From Pseudomonas paeninsulae (GTDB lineage: Bacteria > Pseudomonadota > Gammaproteobacteria > Pseudomonadales > Pseudomonadaceae), in the NCBI RefSeq assembly GCF_035621475.1, contig NZ_CP141799.1, forward strand, positions 4,018,501 through 4,082,500: a DNA stretch of 64,000 nt, given 5' to 3'. Shown here in pieces: positions 50,957-63,993 of the stretch. Both the position numbers and the translations under genes were made by a program. The notes under the pieces were generated by a model that saw nothing but the letters and a program-made list of their open reading frames with translations, was not told the DNA's origin and did not search any database. Each line of letters begins with the position of its first letter. The stretch's first letter is position 1.

Positions 50957-51083
50957 AGCTACTTTCTTACTTCCCCAAAATTCGTGTTTTAGGAGGGCAC
51001 AAAATAAATAGTGAGTAGATTTGTGAGTAGATCTAAAACAACACAGAACGCAAACCCATGAATGGCGCGACCTGTAGCGCCTG

Positions 51084-51179
51084 GTTCGAGTCTCCCTCGG
51101 GCACCATACAAATACCTCAGGACGTATCGAAACGACCTGAAACCCTAGAGAACCGGCCATCTGAGCCGGTTTTTTATTG
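51084..51179. repeat. attR-side direct repeat
   Basis: It repeats the tRNA-Leu 3' end and terminator from GTTCGAGTCTCCCTCGGG to TTTTTTATTG. It lacks one G of the acceptor stem and has several substitutions, as expected for an unselected copy. Confidence 0.85.
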
Positions 51180-51310
51180 CCTACGGCTCCCCGTTCGTCC
51201 TGGCGAGCCCGCCGGAATAAGAATGTATCCGTGAGTAGATTGAGTTCGGTCTAATAATCCACTCTCACCGGAGGCGATTCAAACAACGGCTTGCGGTGCA
51301 CCCTCACGCA
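51180..51310. other. Degraded copy of the integrase-side flank
   Basis: GTGAGTAGATTGAGTTCGGT and the following CACTCTCACCGGAGGCGATTCAAAC align with GTGAGTAGATCGAGTTTGGT and CTACTCACACCTGAGCCGCCAAAC at 43480-43530. The integrase gene itself is absent. It is probably a relic of an earlier related element. Confidence 0.6.
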
Positions 51311-51389
51311 CCGGCAAACACCGCCAACACGCTTGCACAGCAGCCCATAAATTTGCCTAATCACCCCGGAAACACAGGCCCGGCGGGGG

Positions 51390-51419
51390 TTGGTATTTGC
51401 CTTTTAGTTAGCGTAGAGT
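51390..51419 (+). promoter_or_regulatory. Possible promoter of the cold-shock gene
   Basis: TTGGTA and TAGAGT lie 18 nt apart and would give a 5' leader of about 155 nt, which is usual for csp mRNAs. The rest of 51311-51582 shows nothing else. Confidence 0.4.
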
Positions 51420-51582
51420 GCTTTCCACTGTGTTTGCATGGGTCGCCGTAATTCGTGGCCTGGTGCAGTAGATCGTCCAGGTCCGCTACATCCCGTTCGA
51501 CGTCGCATTACTCCTTGCAACCAGTCTCAGCCCTCTATCGAGTAGAGGCTGTCATTAGCCATGGTTTCAAGGATATTCAGAC

Positions 51583-51795
51583 ATGTCGAATCGTCAGAGC
51601 GGTACCGTTAAGTGGTTTAACGACGAGAAAGGTTTTGGCTTCATCACGCCAGAAAGCGGTCCGGATCTTTTCGTGCACTTTCGCGCGATCGAGGGCAACA
51701 GCTTCAAGAGCCTGAAAGAAGGCCAGAAAGTCAGCTTCGTTGCCGTACAAGGTCAAAAAGGCATGCAGGCCGACCAGGTTCAAGTCCAGGAATAA
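51583..51795 (+). CDS. Cold-shock domain protein
   Basis: The 70-residue single-domain protein has RNP1 (KGFGFITP) and RNP2 (LFVHFRAI) nucleic-acid-binding motifs and the family start [14 protein letters not shown]. It is probably an RNA chaperone. The long leader and strong terminator suggest a monocistronic mRNA. It is core DNA just outside the integrated element. Confidence 0.95.
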   Translation: MSNRQSGTVKWFNDEKGFGFITPESGPDLFVHFRAIEGNSFKSLKEGQKVSFVAVQGQKGMQADQVQVQE

Positions 51796-51811
51796 CCCTG
51801 CTGCCTTGAAG

Positions 51812-51842
51812 AACCCCTGATGGTAACGTCGGGGGTTTTTTA
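51812..51842 (+). terminator. Terminator of the cold-shock gene
   Basis: AACCCC(TGA) and (TCG)GGGGTT form a stem around TGGTAACG, followed by a run of six T. Confidence 0.8.
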
Positions 51843-51905
51843 TGCTCCCGAATACCGTGAATCGCACCCTCAAGACTTAGCGCCTTATTGCATATCGAGC
51901 CCAAC

Positions 51906-52406
51906 ATGCCCAAACACCTGCTGCGCCCGCAAGGTGATTTCCCCTCTGCAGGATTGATTCGCCGCTTGGCCGCCATGTTCTATGACTTGCTGTTGTGCCT
52001 GGCCCTGCTGATCGTCGTGACCTTTGCCTACAAGCTGATTCTGATGGGCTTCTACGGCGAAGCGCAGCTCAAACAGCTCTCCGATGCCGGCGCACTGGAT
52101 GGCGACCCCGTACTGTCCACCCTGCTGGTACTCAGCCTGTTTGGCTTCTTCAGCAAATTCTGGACACACAGCGGCCAGACGCTGGGCATGCAGGTCTGGG
52201 GTATTCGCATCCAGAACGTCGACGGCACGGCCATCAGTCTATGGCAGGCATTGCTGCGTTTTCTGGTCGCCTTTGCTTCCTGGCTGTGCCTGGGCCTGGG
52301 GTTTTTCTGGGTACTCTGGGACAAAGACAAGCGCAGCTGGCATGACATCTATTCCGACAGCAGCACCGTACAACTGCCGAAGAACATCCACAAAGACAAG
52401 CAGTAG
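51906..52406 (+). CDS. RDD-family membrane protein
   Basis: The 166-residue protein has the RDD signature region GLIRRLAAMFYDLLLCLALLI. About three transmembrane segments and the typical HSGQTLGMQVWGIRI and FWVLWDKDKRSWHDIYSDSSTV segments follow. Function is not established; some members are linked to ion transport. It is convergent with lptG, sharing a terminator. Confidence 0.85.
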   Translation: MPKHLLRPQGDFPSAGLIRRLAAMFYDLLLCLALLIVVTFAYKLILMGFYGEAQLKQLSDAGALDGDPVLSTLLVLSLFGFFSKFWTHSGQTLGMQVWGIRIQNVDGTAISLWQALLRFLVAFASWLCLGLGFFWVLWDKDKRSWHDIYSDSSTVQLPKNIHKDKQ

Positions 52407-52412
52407 AAAACC

Positions 52413-52439
52413 AAAAAGCCGGCTCAACGCCGGCTTTTT
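52413..52439. terminator. Bidirectional terminator between RDD gene and lptG
   Basis: AAAAAGCCGGC and GCCGGCTTTTT form a symmetrical stem around TCAAC, with T-runs readable on both strands. Confidence 0.88.
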
Positions 52440-52453
52440 ATCGACTGCAGAAG

Positions 52454-53515
52454 CTATCCCGCGCGCCGCAACAGCCAGACACCGATCAAAGCGCTAATCG
52501 CTGCAGGAATCAGCACGGCAAACAGCGGCGAGAAACCGAACACCAGGCTGGAAGGCCCGAGCAGGTCCTGGGCGATGCGGAACACGAAGCCCACGACCAC
52601 GCCGGTGAAGACCCGCTGACCCAAGGTCACCGAGCGCAACGGGCCAAAGACGAAAGAGATCGCCATCAGCACCAGCGCGGCAGTCACCACCGGCTGCAAG
52701 ATCTTGCTCCAGAACGCCAGCCAATACTGACCATTATTCAAGCCCTGCTCGGCCAGGTAATGGATATAGCGCCACAACCCGGTTACCGATAATGCCTCAG
52801 GCTCCAGTACCACGGTTCCGAGCAACTGCGGATTCAACTCGACATCCCAGCGTTCATTCGGGGCTTTTACCACCTCAGTGCTGCGCTCACCGAAATGCGT
52901 GGTCGCCACATTCTCCAGTAGCCAGTGATCACCCTGATACTGCGCGCGCCGGGCGAAGCTGGAAGACAGCATATGGCGCTGATCATCGAAGCGATAACGG
53001 GTCACACCGAACAAGACGCCATCGGGCTGCACCGCATTGATGTGCACGAACTCGTCGCCCTGACGATGCCACAACCCACGCTTGGAGCTCTGCGCCTCGC
53101 CACTGCCCATCGCCATGGCGCGATCGGCCTGGGCCTGGTTTTCGCCCCAGGGCGCCAGGTACTCGCCAATCAGAATGCCGGCCAGCATCAACACCAGCAT
53201 CGGCTTCATCACCGCCCAGACAATGCGCCCGATCGAAACCCCGGCGGCGCGCATGATGGTCAGTTCGCTGTTGCTGGCCAGGCTGCCCAGGCCGATCAGA
53301 CAACCGATCAAGGCCGCCACCGGCAGCATCTCGTAGAGGCGCCGCGGCAGGGTCAAAAAGACATACCAGGCGGCCTCCGGCAAACCGTAACCACCCTCGA
53401 CATCGCCCATCTCATCGATAAAGGCGAACAGCATGGCCAGCCCGACGAGGACGCCCAATACGGTGAGAATCGCGAAAAATACCTGGGTGCCGATGTAGCG
53501 ATCCAGTCTAAGCAT
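52454..53515 (-). CDS. lptG: LPS export permease LptG
   Basis: LptG with LptF and the LptB ATPase extracts LPS from the inner membrane. The 353-residue protein has the permease pattern of three N-terminal helices, a periplasmic jellyroll-type domain and three C-terminal helices (about 270-350). The start MLRLDRYIGTQVFFAIL overlaps the lptF stop by 8 nt. Confidence 0.95.
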   Translation of the reverse strand: MLRLDRYIGTQVFFAILTVLGVLVGLAMLFAFIDEMGDVEGGYGLPEAAWYVFLTLPRRLYEMLPVAALIGCLIGLGSLASNSELTIMRAAGVSIGRIVWAVMKPMLVLMLAGILIGEYLAPWGENQAQADRAMAMGSGEAQSSKRGLWHRQGDEFVHINAVQPDGVLFGVTRYRFDDQRHMLSSSFARRAQYQGDHWLLENVATTHFGERSTEVVKAPNERWDVELNPQLLGTVVLEPEALSVTGLWRYIHYLAEQGLNNGQYWLAFWSKILQPVVTAALVLMAISFVFGPLRSVTLGQRVFTGVVVGFVFRIAQDLLGPSSLVFGFSPLFAVLIPAAISALIGVWLLRRAG

Positions 53516-54638
53516 GAGCCACCTCCGACCCGGCACGGCGACTCGCCCATTTCAGGCGCAACGGCTCCCAATACAGCAGCACAATACCAATCAACAGAAA
53601 TACTCCATGCACCCACCACAACCCTAACGCCGGAGGGATTCGCCCTTTATCCAGAGCGCTGCGCGCAGCGATCAACAGCGTCAGGTAAGTCATATACAAG
53701 AGGATTGCCGGCAGCAGCTTGAGAAAGCGCCCTTGCCGTGGATTGACCCGCGACAACGGCACTGCCAGCAGGGTCACGATGAACACCAGCAGCGGCAGCG
53801 ACAGACGCCACTGCAACTCGGACTGCAAGCGCGGATTGTCACTGCCGATCAACTCTGCAGTCGGCACGGCCTCACGCTCACTGATCTCGCCACTGACCGA
53901 TGGCTTGGGTAACAGCACGCCATAGGTGTCGTACTGAATCGCCCGGTAGTCGGCCTGACCTGGATTGCCGTCGTAACGGTAACCGTTCTGCAGAATCAGA
54001 TAGCGACTGCCATCGGCCTGAATTTCCTGACGCCCGCTTTCCGCCACCAGCACGGTGATTCCGCGCTCCTTGTCGCCCGCACTAGAAAAACGCTTCTCGG
54101 AGATGAAGATGCCGGCCAACTCGGCGCGATCTGCCGACAACTCCTTGGTATAGGTCACCCGCGAACCATCCTTCATGGCCTGGAAACGCCCGGGCACCAG
54201 GGTATCGAACTCGGTCAGGGCATCCTGCTCATTGAGAATTTTCGCCACCTGCGCCACACCCTGCGGCGCCAGGCCCATGCTCAACCAGGCCACCAACAGG
54301 GCCACCAACAAGGCCGGCGCCATGGTGTAGACCAGCAAACGCTGCTGACTCATACCCGTGGCCGAGAGCACCGTCATCTCGCTGTCGAGATAGAGCCGGC
54401 CATAGGCCATCAGGATGCCGAGGAAGAGCCCCAACGGCAGGATCAGCTGGAGGAACCCCGGCAGGCGAAAGCCCATGATCATGAACAACACACCCGGATC
54501 CAGCAATCCCTGGGCCGCCTGCGCCAGGTACTTGATAAAACGGCCACTCATTATGATCACCAGGAGCACGGCACTCATCGCACTCAAGGTAACCAGGACT
54601 TCACGAGACAAATAACGGAACACGATCAAACCAGACAC
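53508..54638 (-). CDS. lptF: LPS export permease LptF
   Basis: The 376-residue partner of LptG starts MSGLIVFRYLSREVL. It has paired transmembrane triplets around a periplasmic domain (DGSRVTYTKELSADRAELAGIFISEK) and the family motif LPLGLFLGILMAYGRLYLDSEM. It is divergent from pepA across a 134-bp spacer. Confidence 0.95.
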   Translation of the reverse strand: MSGLIVFRYLSREVLVTLSAMSAVLLVIIMSGRFIKYLAQAAQGLLDPGVLFMIMGFRLPGFLQLILPLGLFLGILMAYGRLYLDSEMTVLSATGMSQQRLLVYTMAPALLVALLVAWLSMGLAPQGVAQVAKILNEQDALTEFDTLVPGRFQAMKDGSRVTYTKELSADRAELAGIFISEKRFSSAGDKERGITVLVAESGRQEIQADGSRYLILQNGYRYDGNPGQADYRAIQYDTYGVLLPKPSVSGEISEREAVPTAELIGSDNPRLQSELQWRLSLPLLVFIVTLLAVPLSRVNPRQGRFLKLLPAILLYMTYLTLLIAARSALDKGRIPPALGLWWVHGVFLLIGIVLLYWEPLRLKWASRRAGSEVAHA

Positions 54639-54724
54639 TCCAGGGTTGTCAGGCTCAGGCGGCTACGATCACACTAGCCGCACTGTTTGCCGGTTCGCAT
54701 ACAGACGAACCATCGAAAAAATAA

Positions 54725-56263
<1,539 letters not shown>

Positions 56264-56339
56264 TGACGATTATTGCAGGAGCGGCCGAGCGCTTTTTCGC
56301 CTCTGCCGCGCCTGCAGCTGCCCACATAACGAAATCACC

Positions 56340-56759
56340 ATGCCCCGAATAGAATTTTATGTACTGTCCTCCGCCGCCCCGGCAGACCGCCTGCGGGCCG
56401 CCTGCCAGCTGGCGATGAAAGCCTGGCGCCATGGCCTGCCGGTGTTCCTGCGCGGTTGCGATACAGAGCAATGCGCGGCGCTCGACGAACTTCTGTGGCG
56501 TTTCAAGGCCGAAGCATTCGTACCGCACAATTTGCACCAGGACGACCCGCAAGCGCCGGTGGTGATTGGCCTGGATGAAGAGCCGAACACCCAGCAAGGC
56601 GTGCTGATCAACCTCAACCCGACCCTTTCGCCCTTTGTCGAACGCTTCAGCCGGGTGATCGAGATCGTCAACCAACAACCCGATCTATTGACCGCCTGCC
56701 GGGAAAATTTCCGCAGCTACCGCCAGCGCGGCTATGATCCGAAACGAGTCGAACTTTAA
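56340..56759 (+). CDS. holC: DNA polymerase III subunit chi
   Basis: HolC links the clamp loader to SSB. The 139-residue protein has the chi pattern IEFYVLSSAAPADRLRAACQLAMKAW, LWRFKAEAFVPHNL and VIEIVNQQPDLLTACRENFRSYRQRGYDP. It lies between pepA and valS, its usual position. Confidence 0.94.
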   Translation: MPRIEFYVLSSAAPADRLRAACQLAMKAWRHGLPVFLRGCDTEQCAALDELLWRFKAEAFVPHNLHQDDPQAPVVIGLDEEPNTQQGVLINLNPTLSPFVERFSRVIEIVNQQPDLLTACRENFRSYRQRGYDPKRVEL

Positions 56760-56769
56760 GTTCTGCACC

Positions 56770-57159
56770 ATGGACACGCCAAAACCACCGCAAAAACCCA
56801 CCCACCTGCTGGACGACCTCGAGTCGATCCGCCAGCTGCTGGGCGACGAAAACCTCGATCCGCCACTGCTGACCGATACGATCGATCCGGACAGCATCCC
56901 CCTGCTCTCGGACATCGTCACCCCGCCGCCCGCACCAGTCGCCGAGCCCGTTCCGCTGCCGCAGGCCGCGACCCTGCACAGCAGCATCGAGCAAACCTTC
57001 AGCCGCGACAGCGACATGAACCGCCTGGATAACGAACTGCGCGCCGCCGCCGAGCTGATTCTGCAGGATGTAATCGACGACTTCGTGCCGCAGATCGAGG
57101 CCGAGCTCAAGCGCCGCCTGCAAGCCCGCCTGAGTCGCCTGCTGCCGCCGCGTAAATAG
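56770..57159 (+). CDS. Conserved small protein between holC and valS
   Basis: The 129-residue protein has a Pro- and Asp-rich N-terminal half and a helical C-terminal segment (DNELRAAAELILQDVIDDFVPQIEAELKRRLQARL). Proteins like it lie between holC and valS in other Pseudomonas. Function unknown. Confidence 0.72.
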   Translation: MDTPKPPQKPTHLLDDLESIRQLLGDENLDPPLLTDTIDPDSIPLLSDIVTPPPAPVAEPVPLPQAATLHSSIEQTFSRDSDMNRLDNELRAAAELILQDVIDDFVPQIEAELKRRLQARLSRLLPPRK

Positions 57160-57169
57160 AAAATCACCT

Positions 57170-57191
57170 GTAGCCCGGATGCAATCCGGGC
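57170..57191. repeat. Short REP-like half palindrome
   Basis: GTAGCCCGGAT and ATCCGGGC surround GCA, upstream of valS. Confidence 0.55.
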
Positions 57192-57303
57192 AGGCTTGAC
57201 CCGCCCCGTCAGTCAGCCGCCCCTCGCCGGCCTTACGCCTCAAGTGCCAGCCCGCTATACTTGTCGGCTTTTCCGATCAGCCGTCATAAGGGTCCCGCCG
57301 CGC

Positions 57304-60168
<2,865 letters not shown>

Positions 60169-60191
60169 GCCGTAAACAAGCGTCAAATCCC

Positions 60192-60222
60192 AAGCCCGCC
60201 GTCGCCAGACCGCGGGCTTTTC
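60192..60222 (+). terminator. valS terminator
   Basis: AAGCCCGC and GCGGGCTTTTCC form a stem with an internal bulge and a short T-run. Confidence 0.65.
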
Positions 60223-60488
60223 CTTGGCGACAGCCCGCCAGCTTTTGTGCCACGCCGATAAACCAGGGTGCGCTGCCTGCAGCGCCCTGCGCCCAGCCGC
60301 AAACCAGAACGGCCCACGGCAAGCCAATAATCCCTTCTTGTCTGCCGTCAAGGCACCGCGACATTTAGTCACGATCTATGCCTGTGTCGCACCCAATGCC
60401 TTCCAGTCACCGGTCTATTGGTGCATCCTGCCGCCCATTATTTTTCTAATTATTTCTAACCTTAAACCTCTGACTGGAAACCTCGCCT
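60223..60488. other. Spacer upstream of nhaD
   Basis: I see no gene, strong hairpin or recognisable riboswitch here; short frames look like chance. Confidence 0.5.
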
Positions 60489-61853
60489 ATGTATGCTTAC
60501 ATGCTTATGGCCTTGATCTTCGTGCTCGGCTATTTATGCATCGCCCTCGAACACCCACTTAAAATCGACAAAGCCGCCTCGGCCATCCTTACCGCCGTCA
60601 TCTGTTGGACGGTACTGGTACTGGGTGCCGAGAGCATCCTCCCCGCGTTGGCGGAAGGCGCGTCCCACGAAGTCACAACCGAACTGCGCCATCACCTCGG
60701 CGAAATATCGGAGATCCTGTTCTTCCTGATGGGCGCCATGACCATCGTCGAGCTGATCGACGCCCATGAAGGCTTCAAGGTCATCACCGACCGCATCCGC
60801 ACCAATAAGCGCATCCACCTGCTGTGGATGGTTGGCTTCATCACCTTCTTCCTCTCCGCCGCGCTGGACAACCTGACCACCACCATCGTCATGGTTTCCC
60901 TGCTGCGCAAGCTGATCAAGGACAAGCACGAGCGCTGGTTCTTCCTCGGCATCGTAGTGGTCGCCGCCAACGCCGGCGGCGCCTGGTCGCCAATCGGCGA
61001 CGTGACCACCACCATGTTGTGGATCGGCAACCAGATCACCGCCAGCGGCATCGTCGCCCAATTGTTCATCCCCAGCCTGGTCTGTCTGCTGGTACCGCTG
61101 CTGGCGGTGAGCCTGACCATGAAGGGCGAATTCGAACGCCCGCTGGTGAAACCAACCAAGGAAGAACGTCGCGACCCGACCACCGCATTCGAGCGTAACC
61201 TGGTGTTCATCCTCGGTATCGGCGCCCTGGTATTCGTGCCGGTATTCAAGACCGTCACCCACCTGCCGCCGTATATGGGCATCCTGTTCGGCCTCGGCAT
61301 TCTCTGGGTGGTCACCGAAGTGCTGCACCGCGGCAAGAACGAAGAGGACAAACATCCTCTGTCGGTAGTCGGCGTACTGCGCAAGATCGACACCACCAGC
61401 GTGCTGTTCTTCCTCGGCATCCTGCTCGCCGTCTCCAGCCTGGCCACCGCCGGTCATCTGACCCAGGTCGCCACCGCGCTGAAAGATAGTCTGGGCAATG
61501 TCTACGCCATCAACATCGCCATCGGCCTGCTGTCCTCGGTGGTCGACAACGTGCCGCTGGTGGCGGGCGCCATGAAGATGTACCCGCTGATCAGCCCCGA
61601 TACTCTGGCGGTGGCCGGCGGCGACAGCGGCTGGCTCGGCAACTTCGTGGTGAATGGCACCTTCTGGGAAATGCTGGCCTACTGTGCGGGTACCGGCGGT
61701 AGCTGCCTGATCATCGGCTCGGCGGCCGGCGTGGCAGCCATGGGCATGGAAAAGATCAACTTCATCTGGTACCTGAAGAAGATCAGCTGGCTGGCCCTGA
61801 TCGGCTACCTGGCAGGTGCGGCGACCTATATCGGTATCGCCACCCTGGCCTGA
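60489..61853 (+). CDS. nhaD: Sodium/proton antiporter NhaD
   Basis: The 454-residue membrane protein has about 12 hydrophobic segments and NhaD-like motifs: FFLMGAMTIVELIDAHEGF, SAALDNLTTTIVMVSLLRKL, NAGGAWSPIGDVTTTMLW and SSVVDNVPLVAGAMKMYP. The Asp residues in these helices are typical ion-site residues. It exports Na+ or Li+ in exchange for protons, useful in saline or alkaline conditions. Confidence 0.92.
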   Translation: MYAYMLMALIFVLGYLCIALEHPLKIDKAASAILTAVICWTVLVLGAESILPALAEGASHEVTTELRHHLGEISEILFFLMGAMTIVELIDAHEGFKVITDRIRTNKRIHLLWMVGFITFFLSAALDNLTTTIVMVSLLRKLIKDKHERWFFLGIVVVAANAGGAWSPIGDVTTTMLWIGNQITASGIVAQLFIPSLVCLLVPLLAVSLTMKGEFERPLVKPTKEERRDPTTAFERNLVFILGIGALVFVPVFKTVTHLPPYMGILFGLGILWVVTEVLHRGKNEEDKHPLSVVGVLRKIDTTSVLFFLGILLAVSSLATAGHLTQVATALKDSLGNVYAINIAIGLLSSVVDNVPLVAGAMKMYPLISPDTLAVAGGDSGWLGNFVVNGTFWEMLAYCAGTGGSCLIIGSAAGVAAMGMEKINFIWYLKKISWLALIGYLAGAATYIGIATLA

Positions 61854-61931
61854 CAGGCCATCAGCAATCGCTTACGGCAGGCTGTGCGCGCGTAGCAGCG
61901 CAGCCTGCCCTTGCCGCAGGAGTTCCCTGGG

Positions 61932-62228
61932 ATGGATGTCAGCAAGACCAAAACCAGCTTCTACCGCCGCCTCTATGTGGCCTGGCTGATCGATAGTGAC
62001 ACGGCCTGCAGCGTGCCGGCCTTGATGGAGGCCACCGGCATGCCTCGGCGTACCGCCCAGGACACGCTGGCGGCACTCGCCGATCTGGATATCGACTGCG
62101 TCTTCGTCCAGCAAGAGGGCGAGCGCAACAACGCCGGGCATTACCTCATTCGTGACTGGGGCGCGATCAACCCACAATGGATCGCGACCAACCTGGCGCA
62201 GATCAAGGGCATACTCGGTTATCCCTGA
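61932..62228 (+). CDS. Winged helix-turn-helix protein
   Basis: The 98-residue protein has a helix-turn-helix pattern (SVPALMEATGMPRRTAQDTLAALADLDIDCVFVQ) and resembles a small HTH_43-type winged-helix family in gammaproteobacteria. CAGGAG precedes the ATG. It may regulate the neighbouring membrane-protein gene, but no target is visible. Confidence 0.72.
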   Translation: MDVSKTKTSFYRRLYVAWLIDSDTACSVPALMEATGMPRRTAQDTLAALADLDIDCVFVQQEGERNNAGHYLIRDWGAINPQWIATNLAQIKGILGYP

Positions 62229-62242
62229 GCAAGAGACTCGCC

Positions 62243-62803
62243 ATGCGCAGCTCCCACCGACTGTTAGGCGTAATCGGGTTTCTCCTGGGCCTGTTCCTGC
62301 TGTTCGAAGCACTGGGCATCCGTGCGCAGTTCAGCCTGGAAGCCCTACAGAACTTGATTCTGATGCACCCAGTCATCGGCCTGCTGCTGTTCATCCTGCT
62401 GTTCGCCCTGGGCAACCTGATCCAGATTCCCGGCTGGATCTTCCTCGCCGCCGCGGTGCTGGCGCTCGGGCGGGTCTATGGCGGCATTGCCACCTACCTG
62501 GCCGCCATCGTTTCCTGCGTGCTGACCTTCCTGACCATTCGCTACCTGGGCGGCAACGCCCTGCGTGAACTGGATAACCGCCTGGCACAACGCCTACTGG
62601 CCGGCCTGGATCGGCATCCGTTGTGGAGCATCATCGCCCTGCGCACGCTGTTCCAGACGGTGCCGGCGCTGAACTACACCCTCGCCCTGTCCGGCGTGCC
62701 TTTTCGTACCTACCTGCTCGGCACCCTGCTTGGCCTGCCACTGCCGATCGCACTGTACTGCCTGTTTTTCGATTACCTGGCGATGTGGCTGAATATCGCT
62801 TAG
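62243..62803 (+). CDS. VTT/DedA-like membrane protein
   Basis: The 186-residue protein has about four to five transmembrane segments and the VTT-domain pattern: PGWIFLAAAVLALGRVYGG, YLGGNALRELDNRL and ALRTLFQTVPALNYTLALSGVPFRTYLLGTLLG. VTT proteins are associated with lipid movement or membrane homeostasis. It starts 14 nt after the winged-helix gene. Confidence 0.83.
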   Translation: MRSSHRLLGVIGFLLGLFLLFEALGIRAQFSLEALQNLILMHPVIGLLLFILLFALGNLIQIPGWIFLAAAVLALGRVYGGIATYLAAIVSCVLTFLTIRYLGGNALRELDNRLAQRLLAGLDRHPLWSIIALRTLFQTVPALNYTLALSGVPFRTYLLGTLLGLPLPIALYCLFFDYLAMWLNIA

Positions 62804-62884
62804 TCGGCAACTAACGCTGCGCAGAGCTGAAAGCAAACCATCAAGCACACTCTTTTCCAGCACAGCCGCAGCAGCTATGGGAAA

Positions 62885-63952
62885 ATGCCGCGCTCAGCCC
62901 CTGCCGATAGCGCCAGCATGACATCGCCGACCAAACGCCCCAGCCGTAAACCATCCACGCCGCGCCCTCCTTTGCCGGCCAGGCCCGATGCCGCCAAGGG
63001 CCAGTTGCACCCGCGCAACCGCCACCAGGGTCGCTACGACTTTCCCGCACTGATCAAGGCCAGCCCGGAGCTGGCGGCATTCGTGATCATCAACCCCTAT
63101 GGCAAGGAGAGCATCGACTTCGCCAACCCGGCGGCGGTCAGGGTGTTCAATCGGGCGCTGCTCAAACAGTTCTACGGCATCAGCCATTGGGATATCCCGG
63201 CGGATTACCTGTGCCCGCCGATTCCTGGGCGCGCCGACTATCTGCATTACCTGGCCGATCTGCTGGCGAGCAGCAATGGCGGCGAGATACCGCGGGGCGC
63301 CCAGGTGCGCGCACTGGACATCGGCGTCGGCGCCAACTGCATCTACCCACTGCTGGGCAACCGCGAATATGCCTGGCAGTTTCTCGGTTCGGACATCGAC
63401 AGCAACGCTATTGCTGCGGCCAAGACCATCGTGCAAGCCAACCCGGGGCTCAGAGATGCCATCGAACTGCGCCAGCAGACCGATGGCGCGCATATTCTCC
63501 AGGGCCTGCTGCAAGCCGACGAACGCTTCGACCTGAGTCTGTGCAATCCGCCGTTCCACGCCAACGCCGAGGAAGCCAGCAGCAGCAGCACGCGCAAATG
63601 GCGCAACCTGGGCAAGCTCGACCCAAAGCGCAAACTGCCCGTATTGAATTTTGGCGGTCAGGCGGCGGAGTTGTGGTGCCAGGGCGGCGAAGCAGGCTTT
63701 GTCAGCCGTTTGATCAAGGAAAGTGCCCAGCATGCCCAGCAGGTATTGTGGTTCACCAGCCTGATTTCCAAGGCGAGCAACCTGCCCGGCGTTTACAGCG
63801 CCTTGAAACAAGCCGGCGCGCTCGAAGTGCGCACCGTGGAAATGGCCCAGGGGCAGAAGCAGAGCCGCTTCGTCGCCTGGACCTTTCTAACCGCCGCACA
63901 GCAGCAGAGCTGGCGAAAAGCCCGGTGGACACCAATAACCAGCGGTGCGTAG
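62885..63952 (+). CDS. rlmF: 23S rRNA adenine-N6 methyltransferase RlmF
   Basis: RlmF methylates A1618 of 23S rRNA. The protein has a SAM fold with [14 protein letters not shown], the catalytic NPPF motif in [14 protein letters not shown], and the family start [16 protein letters not shown]. The basic N-terminus is uncertain: starts at 62885 (355 residues) and 62918 (344) are both possible, and neither has a strong ribosome site. Confidence 0.92.
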   Translation: MPRSAPADSASMTSPTKRPSRKPSTPRPPLPARPDAAKGQLHPRNRHQGRYDFPALIKASPELAAFVIINPYGKESIDFANPAAVRVFNRALLKQFYGISHWDIPADYLCPPIPGRADYLHYLADLLASSNGGEIPRGAQVRALDIGVGANCIYPLLGNREYAWQFLGSDIDSNAIAAAKTIVQANPGLRDAIELRQQTDGAHILQGLLQADERFDLSLCNPPFHANAEEASSSSTRKWRNLGKLDPKRKLPVLNFGGQAAELWCQGGEAGFVSRLIKESAQHAQQVLWFTSLISKASNLPGVYSALKQAGALEVRTVEMAQGQKQSRFVAWTFLTAAQQQSWRKARWTPITSGA

Positions 63953-63974
63953 ACGCGGCCTTAGCCGTGAATAA

Positions 63975-63993
63975 AGACCACCGCAGGCGGTCT
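63975..63993 (+). terminator. Possible hairpin after rlmF
   Basis: AGACC and GGTCT flank ACCGCAGGC, with no good T-run before the window ends. Confidence 0.35.

Larger units (their letters stand above)
50412..51083. other. Non-coding right end of the element
   Basis: I find no credible gene. The stretch holds a GTTAAC cluster (50546-50608), two bipartite G-rich repeats (50808-50855 and 50909-50956) and two GTGAGTAGAT copies (51011 and 51023). Short open frames on both strands have no protein-like pattern. Confidence 0.55.
43331..51179 (+). mobile_element. Compact integrated element in tRNA-Leu (satellite- or island-like)
   Basis: An imperfect direct repeat of 97 and 96 bases (43331-43427 and 51084-51179) brackets about 7.7 kb that is foreign to the core gene order. 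It encodes a tyrosine integrase, an AlpA-like regulator, several small unknown proteins and a DUF3987 primase/helicase-like protein, all on the plus strand. A repeat-dense non-coding right half follows. There are no structural phage, lysis, conjugation, resistance or recognisable defence genes. It fits a phage-satellite-like or otherwise replicating integrative element; which of these is inference. Confidence 0.85.

Noticed and set aside
43270..51179. A defence island or toxin-antitoxin cargo
   Set aside because: None of the element's proteins shows a recognisable toxin, nuclease, methylase, reverse transcriptase or NTPase-effector pattern by eye; profile searches might change this.
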